Part shown: in pieces, positions 11,401-21,900 of the stretch
Numbering within the stretch: position 1 is the stretch's first letter
How the letters are laid out: every line of letters begins with the position of its first letter
Source: Amphimedon queenslandica
Lineage: Eukaryota; Porifera; Demospongiae; Haplosclerida; Niphatidae
Reading direction: 5' to 3'
Length of the DNA stretch: 27,652 nt
Assembly (NCBI RefSeq): GCF_000090795.2
Contig: NW_003546403.1
Coordinates: forward strand, 1-27,652
Position numbers and translations under genes: made by a program
Notes under the pieces: generated by a model
The model's input: the letters and a program-made list of their open reading frames with translations, nothing else
Told to the model about the DNA's origin: nothing
Database searches by the model: none

Positions 11401-11512
11401 ATCTCTCCTTTAGCATGTTAGAGATTTATCCAGAAGACAGTTCATGGCCAGGGCTACGATTATAAAGGCCAGAGAAGCTTCAAAACTCCCACCACATGGG
11501 ATACCAGGATGA
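8478..11512 (+). CDS. TSG101: TSG101, ESCRT-I subunit, complete
   Basis: Ten exons: 8478-8519, 8574-8658, 8719-8784, 8892-9055, 9912-10337, 10619-10783, 10827-10919, 10966-11102, 11165-11267, 11414-11512. All junctions are GT..AG and in phase, giving 459 residues; human TSG101 has 390. Domains: an N-terminal UEV (ubiquitin E2 variant) with GTIPVSFRG, NIPIIIW and VYLPYISEWK, having Tyr in place of the E2 catalytic Cys; a long Pro/Gly/Tyr-rich linker (about 160-290); a coiled coil (about 270-390); and the C-terminal steadiness box (ILRLYAEENAIDDTIYYLGE, ALRRGV, HVRDLSRRQF). Family role: binds ubiquitinated cargo and P(T/S)AP proteins and starts ESCRT-dependent sorting and abscission. The internal PTAP motif before the steadiness box in vertebrates is replaced (VATNPVH), and I find no GPPxxxY. 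Introns can be as short as 43 bp. Intron 4 carries a nested inverted-repeat element. Confidence 0.96.
9313..9848. mobile_element. Nested inverted-repeat elements in TSG101 intron 4
   Basis: The outer element runs from AGGGTTCTATCTAG to CTGGATAGAACCCT, inverted copies matching at 13 of 14 positions, 536 bp in all. Inside it, 9376-9720 is bounded by CAGAGGCGTATTTAGG and CCTAGATACGCCCCTG, inverted copies with three mismatches. The interior is GC-rich relative to the surroundings, with a run of 11 G at 9390-9400 and CGCGGCGCGC at about 9661. No transposase frame was seen and no clear target duplication was found. It is a non-autonomous DNA element, possibly one inserted into another. Confidence 0.65.
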
Positions 11513-11883
11513 ACTAGTCTAATACAATAATACCATCATATCATAATGAGAGAATGTTTTACTAATAATTTATTATATGCATAGTTACTATTGTCATTGT
11601 ATTATACATTATGATGTTTGTGACTTAATTTTCAGTACATATATAATTGTTTTTAGTTGTGCTTTCAGAAACTATTGCATGTATTTTTGAATAATTATTT
11701 GTTGTTATTATTATCATCATTATTATTATTACTTTTGTTCTCTGTTTCTGCACCTGTATTGATCTATTCAAATTATTATTGAAAGATTATTTATGATACC
11801 AAGAGTGGATAATTATTTATGATACTTATTACTTGTTTTTGGCACCTTGTTCACACCTTGAGGTGTGAAGTTGCACAATTGCT

Positions 11884-11889
11884 AATAAA
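11884..11889 (+). terminator. Possible polyadenylation signal of TSG101
   Basis: AATAAA lies 372 bp after the TSG101 stop codon. It is the first well-placed canonical hexamer I noticed; nearer non-canonical signals cannot be excluded. Confidence 0.35.
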
Positions 11890-12352
11890 ATTTGGGCTTC
11901 ATTTACATTCTCCAGCAGCACGATGTCTAAACAAGACTACCCATAAAGGTGTATCTACACTCTACAGCAGATACAGAGCTCCTCAATGAAGACACTACAA
12001 ACAAAGGCAATAACTCTAATTAATATGTAACTCATCAATAGGAGGTAGTGTACTTTTGGTAAATGTAAAAATGAACCTATAATACAATAGATCTGCTTGA
12101 CTCTTGTTTAAAAAATATAGACTTTGGCTAAAAAAATTATTTTGATTTATTAATGAAAATAAAATCTTTTTGTAGTGAATAGCTCAATTGTTAGTTCTAA
12201 AAATCGTTATCACAAAATTGCAATTATGATAGCATAGTGTACTATCTATTTGTGCTAGACTATGATAATTAACAGAGCCAGACCATGCAAACATTTGTAA
12301 TGAGTCTCTTAATGTGTCTAGTGCCTAATATTCATTTGAACAGTGTTCAGGC

Positions 12353-12360
12353 TATATAAG
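12353..12360 (+). promoter_or_regulatory. TATA box of the secreted cysteine-rich gene
   Basis: TATATAAG lies 42-49 bp before the ATG at 12402, implying a very short 5' leader. Confidence 0.6.
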
Positions 12361-12401
12361 AAGGTGATTTTCAATGCAGCAAGCAAAGAAGGAAAATCAC
12401 A

Positions 12402-13344
12402 ATGAAAACTCTTGTATTCTTCTTTATTATGACTCTCAGTGTTTGTGTCCTGGCTATGCCAGGTATGTCAGTAGCTCTATGTGTTAATGTATGATCATTT
12501 CTATACAGAGACAAGGTCTTACCACCATGATCACTACAGGTAAAACTATAATGTATCATAATAAAGCAAAAGCTATTGATGTCTTTTAGAAACAGAAATG
12601 AAGTTATGAACACGATCAAAGCAATGTCACCACCACAAGGCACAGCACTTGTCTCTGATAATTATAAAAGTGCATACTTTCTACTTATGTGGTTAAGACT
12701 CAGTCCTAACGTATTTTTCTTCTTAAAGGTATTCTGGATAACATTAAAGTTGAAGTTAATGGAACTGAAATTTGCGTTTACTACTTACTAGTCAAGCTTG
12801 GCTGTGTTGATCGTAATTAAGATTCTTGCAAGTGTACTCCATATTGTGAATTAATTTTTTTCTAGTTCACAAAGCATGTGGAATAAAGGTTGGTCCAGTA
12901 ACTATTGGTTGTGCTGATGATGAGGAGAACTATCTTGGATTATGCTATAAGAAGTGCTCTCTTCTTGCTAGTGCAGATTTTCCATTACGCACAGCAACAA
13001 ACACATGCGCAAAGGACGGATGTGATGAAGATGAAGAAAATGATGCTGGTCTGTGTTATCCAAAATGCAAAGAAAACTACATGGGAGTTGCTACAGTTTG
13101 CTGGGGATACTGTAGCTATTTCTGTGGACCAGAGTATGATGACATGGGCCTATACTGCTACCAGTGGTGGCCACCAAAGAGCTGTTACAAGCCAAGGTAT
13201 GATAGAGGTGCTGGTACACTACCTTACAAACCCTGGACCAATGGAATGGGATGCAATGGGTTTGGTGTGAATAATCAAGGAGGATGTGCAAAGATTGATA
13301 TCTCTGGTAAAGTTCCCATTGATCTTGGATGCAACAAACAATGA
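12402..13344 (+). CDS. Secreted cysteine-rich protein with LCYxKC repeats, family not recognised
   Basis: Five exons (12402-12462, 12509-12539, 12590-12669, 12729-12812, 12866-13344) join in phase to 244 residues. Residues 1-19 are a signal peptide (MKTLVFFFIMTLSVCVLA). A short His/Arg-rich segment and a hydrophilic region follow. A cysteine-rich part from about residue 77 holds two copies of a 16-residue motif at 101-116 and 138-153: C-x-D/E-rich-EEN-x2-GLCY-x-KC. Then come VCWGYCSYFC and a Trp/Tyr/Pro-rich stretch (YQWWPPKSCY), and a C-terminal segment ending DLGCNKQ. Acidic residues ahead of each GLCY could bind calcium, but that is a guess. Exon 3 uses a weak GTGCAT donor, chosen because it alone keeps the frame; the exon 4 donor GTAATT is likewise chosen by phase. 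A TATA box lies just upstream. Extracellular location is likely; function unknown. Confidence 0.72.
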
Positions 13345-13774
13345 ACTGCTCTAATGTAATAAGTGCATGAAGAAGCAATATAGGACTTTTTATTAATTAA
13401 ATATTTTTGTTAGGACTATTTTTTGATGCTTCTCTTTTCATGCAACTTTTTTCTAAACAATTACTGAAACCTCATCAATCAATAATAGTGCAGTCTTTAT
13501 GCCTAGCAGCAAGAGTATACCTAATATTATGTACTCTTGCTAGCGGCAAGCAGAAATTTCAGCTTTCACTTCCAATGTTTAAAACAATTGCACCAGGGAC
13601 AGATCGCACCAATTATCTAGCTATACAAACACGCTAACATTACTTACGTAATCAAGTGATTAAAATATAATGTAAGTTATTAGCATTAATAACAAAATAT
13701 TTACAACTAAGAAGTAGTCGAAAATGAAACTAAAATTAAGAAGTAGTAGAAGTGAGGAAGTGAGTGTTTGTGAA
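13345..13774. other. Convergent intergenic region
   Basis: The cysteine-rich gene (plus) and NUP205 (minus) both end here. The region holds a stem-loop with arms GCAAGAGTA (13509-13517) and TACTCTTGC (13532-13540). A 76-codon open frame at 13407-13637 has no recognisable features. I see no gene. Confidence 0.55.
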
Positions 13775-16700
13775 CTATAGTTTAAGGACTGGTCTGGCTG
13801 CTGCCCTCAGTTTGAGTAGTTTCCTTATTCGTCTCACAAGCGCTTCAATGAAACTAATCATTGAAAGCTCTTCATTTAGTGACATATAGTCCTATGAAAG
13901 AGAAATGAAGGATGGATTTCTAGTATCTACTCTTGGTATTGGCTTGCCTCATTCACATCAAGGAGTTTCTTAAAGAATGAATCACTTAATGAGCTAACAG
14001 CATTTAACTTCAACTAGAGGACAGAAACAAAAAATTAATATCATGCTTTTAAGGAATAGAACAAAAGGAAATTATGTATAACTACAACCTCCTATAAACC
14101 CTGGTTTACCACTTGACACAAAACGCAATGTAAAATTAAAATTTGGCCAATTTTATGTCAACTTCAAAGCACTATTGACGTCAAAAGGTCAGATTTTCTA
14201 TGCAATTTTTGACCATTACGTTAACTCTAAACCTAGCTTAATATTTATGCTAAATGACTAAAAAGAGAGAGCTATGAGATCATAAAAAAACAATCGTACC
14301 TCTTCCAAATCTTTCAGTGTAACTCCAGCCGATGAGACATTAAACTGATTACTACCATCTCTTGTAGAAAAACTGGTTTGACCACCAGCACCTACACACA
14401 AGTATGCACAATAACAGTTTATCATACAGAATTGGTAACTAAAAATAATTTCGTATACTATAAAAATTTAGCTTAAAATGGCATAAAATTTAGTGGCTGA
14501 TCCAAATACAAATGCATTAGCATTGAATTGTTACATGTAGGTAAACCATACAGTATATATAGCAGTAAATTGCTAAGTTTTGGTGATTGGTGGGCATATT
14601 TGAGGCCATGTTCCATGGAGCATGCACACAAATAGTTCAAATATATGCAGCTTCTTGTAAGTGGATTGTCAAGTTCCTCAAAAATTGGGCCAAAGTCCCT
14701 GTACTACTATAGCACAGGATAATCACAAGGAGAGAATTCACCATTTTAATAATTAATTTTGTTTTGATACATATACATGTTCTTAAGTTGTGTATCAACT
14801 TTGAGCTGATTCCGATCAAATTTAGATTTGTATTAATTTTTAAAGTTGCTCAAAAATTAGGAAAACAACCAAAGACTATAGCCTTTGATCTTTGGCCAAA
14901 TTTCGTAAAAATGACTAGGAGAGATATTTATATTTTTATAATTTTTTCTGATACATATACATGTCCTTATGCTGTATATCAACTTTGAGCTGATTCCGAT
15001 CAAATTTGGATTCTCTATGAATTTTTAAAGTCACTCCAAATTCCTTGCACTGTATTGTAGTGCTTGTCAGCTCATGAAGTATACTGTTTAGCTCACTTAG
15101 CATGCTTTGCAAGAAACCCTGATTGGCTTAATGTAGTAAAATTTCCCTCTCCAAAATTACCAGCTATACAGTATAACAAAACTCTAGTGATTAATAAACC
15201 TTGTAAGTTTCTGATTGGTTTGCTTGAGAACTGACTAATGGATTGTTGATGATATTCTTCTGTTGGCTGACAATGAACTAAATAAAACTGAAGATGAGAC
15301 CAAAGAACTGACAACAAATGTTCCACAGTATCTAAAAATAAAAAGAAAAAAATTAAAGTAAAAAAATAAGAAGTAGAATTAGACGACTATAATTATTATT
15401 GAAAGAAAGTAGATATACTATTTCTTCTAAAACTCAAAGCACAAAATTTTATACTTTTGCCAATTATACTTACAAATAAAGTGCTTCAGTTGCTGCTGCT
15501 TGTTTGAGACGAGTCTATTTAGAACTGACTTGAGCTGTTGGTGTAATTGCAAAGGAGAGATTTGGGCAGTGTCATCAGTAGTCACATCAGAATAAAGCTA
15601 AAGTAAAAGAGGAGAGAGAGAGCAGGTAAAAAAAGAAGATAATTCGGAATCACTTCCAATTTTCACATGTATATGCATATTTATCAGAAAATGTAATATT
15701 ATTCTCTCCTAGCAGTTTTTGATAAAATACCAGTAACGCAGTCTCATTACTTATTGGAAAAAACTATGAGGTAGATATACCGTACAGAGGGTAATTTTGG
15801 AGGGAATTAAATTTGGCATTTTGATAGCCATTCGCCAAAATAAAAATCCGCCATTTTGAGCCATTATACGCATGCTCAATGGCACGTGGCCACAAATTCG
15901 CCAAATTAAAATCTGTCAATCACCAAAATTTAGCCCCTCAAAATTTACCCACTATACGGTAGCCTTTGCTTTTTTCAAAAATTGGTAAATTTTTAAAAAT
16001 GGCCGTAACTTAAAAAAATTAAGTCAGAATCAACTCAAAATTTCTACACAGCATAAGTACATCAATATGTATCAGAAAATGCAATAAAAATCGGGGGTGA
16101 TTTCGGAGCCATTTTTTGGAAAAAACCATGGGCTATAGCCTTAGGTACTTTTCAGAATTTTGGCATTTTCTTAAAATGGCCGTAACTCAAAAAATTTAAG
16201 TCAGAATCAACCCAAAATTTCTACACAGCATAAGTACATCAATATGTATCAGAAAATGCAATAAAAATCGGGGGTGATTTCGGAGCCATTTTTTGGAAAA
16301 AACCATGGGCTATAGCCTTAGGTACTTTTCAGAATTTTGGCATTTTCTTAAAATGGCCGTAACTCAAAAAATTTAAGTCAGAATCAACCCAAAATTTCTA
16401 CACAGCATAAGTACATCAATATGTATCAGAAAATGCAATAAAAATTGGGGGTGATTTCAGAGCCATTTTTTGGAAAAAACCATGGGCTATACTTTTCAGA
16501 ATTTTGGTATTTTCTTAAAATGGCCGTAACTCAAAAAATTTAAGTCAGAATCAAACCAAAATTTCTACACAGCATAAGTACATCAATATGTATCAGAAAA
16601 TACAATAAAAATTGGGGGTGATTTCGAAGCCATTTTTTGGAAAAAACCATGGGCTATAGCCTTTGCTTTTTTTCAAAATTGGCCGATTTTCAAAATGGCA

Positions 16701-18950
16701 ATGACTCAAAAAATGTTTTTTTGGAAACAGCTCAAACTTGCTACGTAGCATAAGGACATAAATATGTATCAGAAAATGTAGTAAAAATTTTAGAGCCAAT
16801 TTTCGTAAAAACCATGGGCTATAGTCTCTGCTTTTAAAAAATTGGCTCATTTTTTTAAAATGTCATTTTGTGATGAAATGCTGTGTATAGTTTCTGACCA
16901 AATTTATAATCAATGTTGGGATCATATTTTTAATGAGCACATCTGGTCAATAGGCACATCTTAGGGTCCTACAAAGTGCCTTACTTGCTTCATTTCTTCT
17001 GATGTCATGTTCTTCAATCCTTCTAACTTGCTCTCAAGTTGTCCGAGCTTCTCTCTCACATTGAAATACTCATCACTCATCCCTTCAAGACTAGAGACGA
17101 GGACTGCTAGGGACAAACCAGATGAACCTAACAAACAACAAATAATAACACTAATACGGTAGTATAATAGTAATAATTATATTCACATTGACTACCCTGT
17201 ATAACTTCATATACAGCATCAAATTTGTCAGGCATTTTAAAATTTTTGCTCTACATAGGTAGTACACCGTTTTATAACAGAAGTGACAAAAATTTTATCA
17301 ATAAAAATTAATTTTGATAAAATTTTTGACTGACAAAAATCTAGAGCTACATGGTGCCCCTTTCAAGATACCATCCTCTGTGGTGTTACAAGAGGAGTGG
17401 GGGAACCAAAATACCATATAGGCAGCATATTCACGGGGATTTAATTTCCTTAATTTCACAGTTTTAAAAAATCTGTGAAAATTTTATGACAATCATTAAT
17501 TTTTTTATCATACTAATAATAGTCAGTGGAAAAAAATGCAAAAAATTTTTTCTTGTGAATAGGGTTGAAAGGTGATTTTTGTGAAATATTTCCCCCCAGG
17601 GAAATATACCCCCTATAGGAGAACTTTGGGGTCTATTGAGAAAGTGCTCTATAAACACAGGAGGAGACTATTTTTATAGCAAAAATAACAGTTGTTACAG
17701 GTGCTAATAAGCCTGCCAAGCAACCCATGATAGCCTCACCAATATTTTATGCTATTTAAGCAGCAAGGGCTGATAAGAAGAGAGGCACCATACGAAGCAG
17801 ATACTGATGGAGTTCTAAAAAAATTTTTGAATGGGCATAAAGCCCTGAAAGTACATTTTTATATAATATATATGAATAATGACTATAACCATGCAAGTAC
17901 AGTCAAACCTCTCTAAGACAGACACCTATGGGCCAGCCATCACTGTCCTTTATATGGAGGTGTCCTTAAATCAGAGGTTATCCCATGCTAATCAGACCAG
18001 AAAATCCGCCACTTTCTTGCCAGATGCGTGTTAATTAGAAAGTCCGTTGCGTGGGCCGTGTCCGTCTGTTGGAGGTTAATTTGTACATGTGTAGATGTGT
18101 GGGACAGTAAACTTCATCCATTATACAGAATAGAGAGGTCCTGCTATACAGAGGTTCTTTTATACATTACTCAATGGCCTTATGGCCAGGGCAAGAGCAA
18201 CTGTACGTTATAGAGAGGTGTCCACTAATTGGGGGTCCGTTTTAGAGAGGTTTGACTGTACATATAAAATTGCATTTATAATTAAAAACCTAAAAACTAT
18301 TACTTATTGCTAGTTTTGAGAAATACCTGGCAATGCATTATTCCCCTTTGAGAGATCACAAGAAAAAATTATCCTTGAACCTCTAGAAGGTGATTCAGTG
18401 CCTACACAAACAATAAGTAACAGGAAGTATTTCAATGCATTATGAAAGAAATGGAACAAGGACACTATGCAACAGACATGGGGTCAAATATGACTGCAAT
18501 TTAAAAAAAACAACTAGAAAAGAATTATCCATTTATATATATTTTTTGATACGAATACATGTTCTATTGTTGCATACCTCCAAGAGAGACAGCATTATGG
18601 CAATAAAGAACTAAATTAGTGGTTATCTTCTGAGAGAGATCAAACTGGTCCTCGAATGAAGCTCCGGCCCCAAGACTCCCACTGATATTGCTCCAGCCAT
18701 CAGATTCCTGTTGGGTCCACTTTGAAGGGAACATGTAAAATGGAAGGAGAGAGAGGACAAGGTTCTGCAAGTGAAGGAGGTTCGGGGTTTGGGCAAGCTT
18801 TAACATCCAGTCTTGACCTAAAAAAAGATTTAAAAATCAATTTAAAATAAACCAAAGAAAGTTCTTTATGGAGGAAAATTCATAAAAAAAATCAAAGAAT
18901 GATCACAATTAAGAAATTCATTGCCACTTTTAAACTATATATGCGACCCT

Positions 18951-18990
<40 letters not shown>

Positions 18991-21900
18991 ATCACAATTA
19001 CAACTCCTTGATACTTTTAACTATACATGTAATCCTTACCTGCCCTGCACTGGCTGACTACAGCAGTAACCAGGGAGAGTTCCTGCAGAGCTGTCAAGGA
19101 GAGAGAGGAGCTTCCTTCTTTGAGGCATGAGACAAATATCTCATTATGAGAAGCAATGAAATCAATCACCTTTGAAGAGAGAAAAAGAGAAAGAGAGAGA
19201 GAGAAAGAAGTGTGTACCACATGCATGACAGATAGAGAAAAAATAAAGAGATACACAATGCTTAATAAATAAACTAATTCCTTTACTTGACTAGTTGCTT
19301 GTTTCTGCTGTGGTCCAGTGGTTGATAACAGTGAGAGAAGAAATCTCAAAACTGGCAGGAACAATGACAAATACCTCGACCACAAGGAGGGTATGAAACC
19401 TTCCAAAAACAAAAGCATCAATACTCAAACTACTAGACTACACTCACCATCTCCTCTACCAGTAGCTGTGTGCATGGGGCGCTGATCAATAAACCTACAC
19501 TCTGAGAGGATCGATACACAGTTTTTAGACACTAATTCACGGGCTCCAAGAGAGGTTGATGCAACAAGGATAAGAAAAGCCTAAAATAATAAAAATAATT
19601 TATAGAAAGCATAAAAATTTCATACCAGCCCTAATTGAATAGTATAGCATAAATATAAGCAAGAGTGGATTCACTCTTGATATAAGTGTAAAGGAAATGC
19701 TAATCAAAATGAAAGGCTACAGTTTAGTTGCTCTTCTCCTACTTCTCCTCTTTTCTAAGGCAGTACTTGTAACTGCTGCTACTTCATCATGTTACAACAA
19801 GGCCCCATGTGGAACTATTGGCTATCAGAGACCTTCAGTCTTCCACCAGCACTGCTGCTTGATTGCTAATCATGGAAAAGCAATCAAACTAAGACAAAAT
19901 AATCATCTGAGCCTCATCTTCTGTCCCATTGGTGGATCACCACAGTCAGTGTGTGAGAGTAAAGGTATATTTAATGACAGGTCCTGTAGTGAGATACTGG
20001 AGAGATCACCCAATGCTACATCAGGCTATTATGACATCACTCTAACTAATGAGACTATTGTCAGTGTGTACTGTGATATGGAGGGCAGTAACTGTGATGG
20101 TGCTGGTGGCTGGATGAGGGTAGGATACTTTAACATGAGAGAGCCTGGGTCCACCTGTCCTCCAGGACTTTACACCCAAACGTACAACAATCAGGAGTTC
20201 TGTGATAAATCGTACTCCTTTTCTAACGGGTGTAGCTCCATGTTCTACTCAAGCATTGGACTAAACTACACTCGAGTGTGTGGACAAGTTAAAGGATATC
20301 AATTTGGACATCCAGACAGTTTTATAAATTTACAACAATTCTCCATAACCATTGATGGAGCTTACAGCGATGGTATCTCCATTACTCACGGGAGCAACCC
20401 GCGTACCCACATATGGACTTACAGTGCAGGGAAAGAGGAAAATGATACTTCATTACTTGCCTGTCCATGCAACACTGGCTACCCTGGAGACCCTCTCCCA
20501 TCTTTCATTGGTAATGATTATTATTGTGAGTCAGCTACAGACAGTGTTGCTGTTGATACTTTTTATCCTAACGATACACTCTGGGATGGTCAGCAGTGCA
20601 ATGGTCTTGAGTCTCCTTGCTGTGCCTCTTCTAAAATGCCTTGGTTTCTCAAAGTGTTGAACCAGTCAACTCTTGATGATATTGAGATGAGGATCTGCTC
20701 CACTGAGTCATATCCTGATGAAGCCACCCCTATTGAACTCGTTGAGATATACATCAAGACTTAAGTATCATTACAGTAATAAGTATACTGTACGTGACCA
20801 CATGTATATAAAGTTGTTGATATTAGTTTACTGAGTTTGTTTTAATGTTTTTAGTTTGACTACTGTACACTGTATAGTATTTACTGGTGCAGTATTTTTT
20901 TAATAATTATATATTTTTGATAAAATCAAAACGTCCAATAGCAAACACCCAGTGTAGAACTAACCATTTTAGACTCATATACATAGAGTGGTCTCAATGC
21001 ATCAGGCTGTGGGTGTAACATCTTCTGTAACGAATCATTCTCTTCTTGAAGACTGGATACAATACTTAAAAGATAGCCTCTGTCAAAAAAATTAACAAAT
21101 AAATAAAATAAATTCAAGAGAAAGTGAAAAGCACATGTGTACCTTGATATGAGGAACTTTAACCAAACATTATGCTTGTCAAGAAATATAATTGATTCCA
21201 GAATTGAAAGAGACAGCATCTACAAGTAATCAAGTATATGTGTATAAAAATGACGTTAAGCTACATGTAATGAAGTACCTTAGGCACATCATGTCCACTG
21301 CAGGCGTCTCTGCAAACAGTATCCATTAGGTTATCCCCACAGCCAGAGAGAATACTCAAATTAATGGAACCCAATGAAACATCACTCTCCAGCCTCCACA
21401 TACCACCTACAAACAGACCCAATTTACTAGATGAATGTGCATTTAATAGGTGAGCCTATAAGCTATAGATATATTATCAGTCTGTAGTAGATATTCATTG
21501 TACTATGCAAAAAATCCAGCAGGCAAAGTCAAATTCAATATTTCTTTACCAAATCATACCAACTGATAATTCAATGGGATACTTATGTGACATACTGTAT
21601 AGCACTTTGAAGAGAAAAAAATTGCAAATTTTAAAAATAACTTTATTGACAGTTTAAGGTTTTATATTTTGACAGTTGTTGTATTGAGATAGTTCAAATT
21701 TAATGTAGCAGTTTGGATGCATTCACAAATTCACAAAATTCAATTCTGCACAAATACATGTATTTTATTTGCATGGTGTGTATCAAACAAAAAGGATAAA
21801 CTTTAATTCCTTTCCTTGTACAAACAGGAAATTTGGTACACATCAGTGCCAATTATAGTAAATATTGAATACACACACCATGCAGTGATTAATCGTCTGT

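Larger units (their letters stand above)
11513..12401. other. Intergenic: TSG101 3' flank and promoter of the cysteine-rich gene
   Basis: This 889-bp AT-rich stretch contains a possible polyadenylation signal (AATAAA, 11884-11889) for TSG101, an (ATT)n-like tract near 11705-11735, and a TATA box at 12353-12360 belonging to the next gene. I see no coding exon. Confidence 0.6.

Noticed and set aside
13081..13344. A short protein starting at the Met at 13081
   Set aside because: The frame is open upstream to an acceptor at 12865 and joins in phase to a signal-peptide exon, so this Met is internal.
16593..16850. 85-codon open frame on the minus strand
   Set aside because: It lies inside the 177-bp tandem array and has low-complexity composition with no domain.
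18028..18213. Possible transposase remnant in the pogo-like element
   Set aside because: The 61-residue frame shows no DDE or helix-turn-helix pattern; the element is non-coding.
20352..20660. 102-codon open frame on the plus strand
   Set aside because: It is an out-of-frame shadow of the nested fibrinogen-like gene at 19697-20764.
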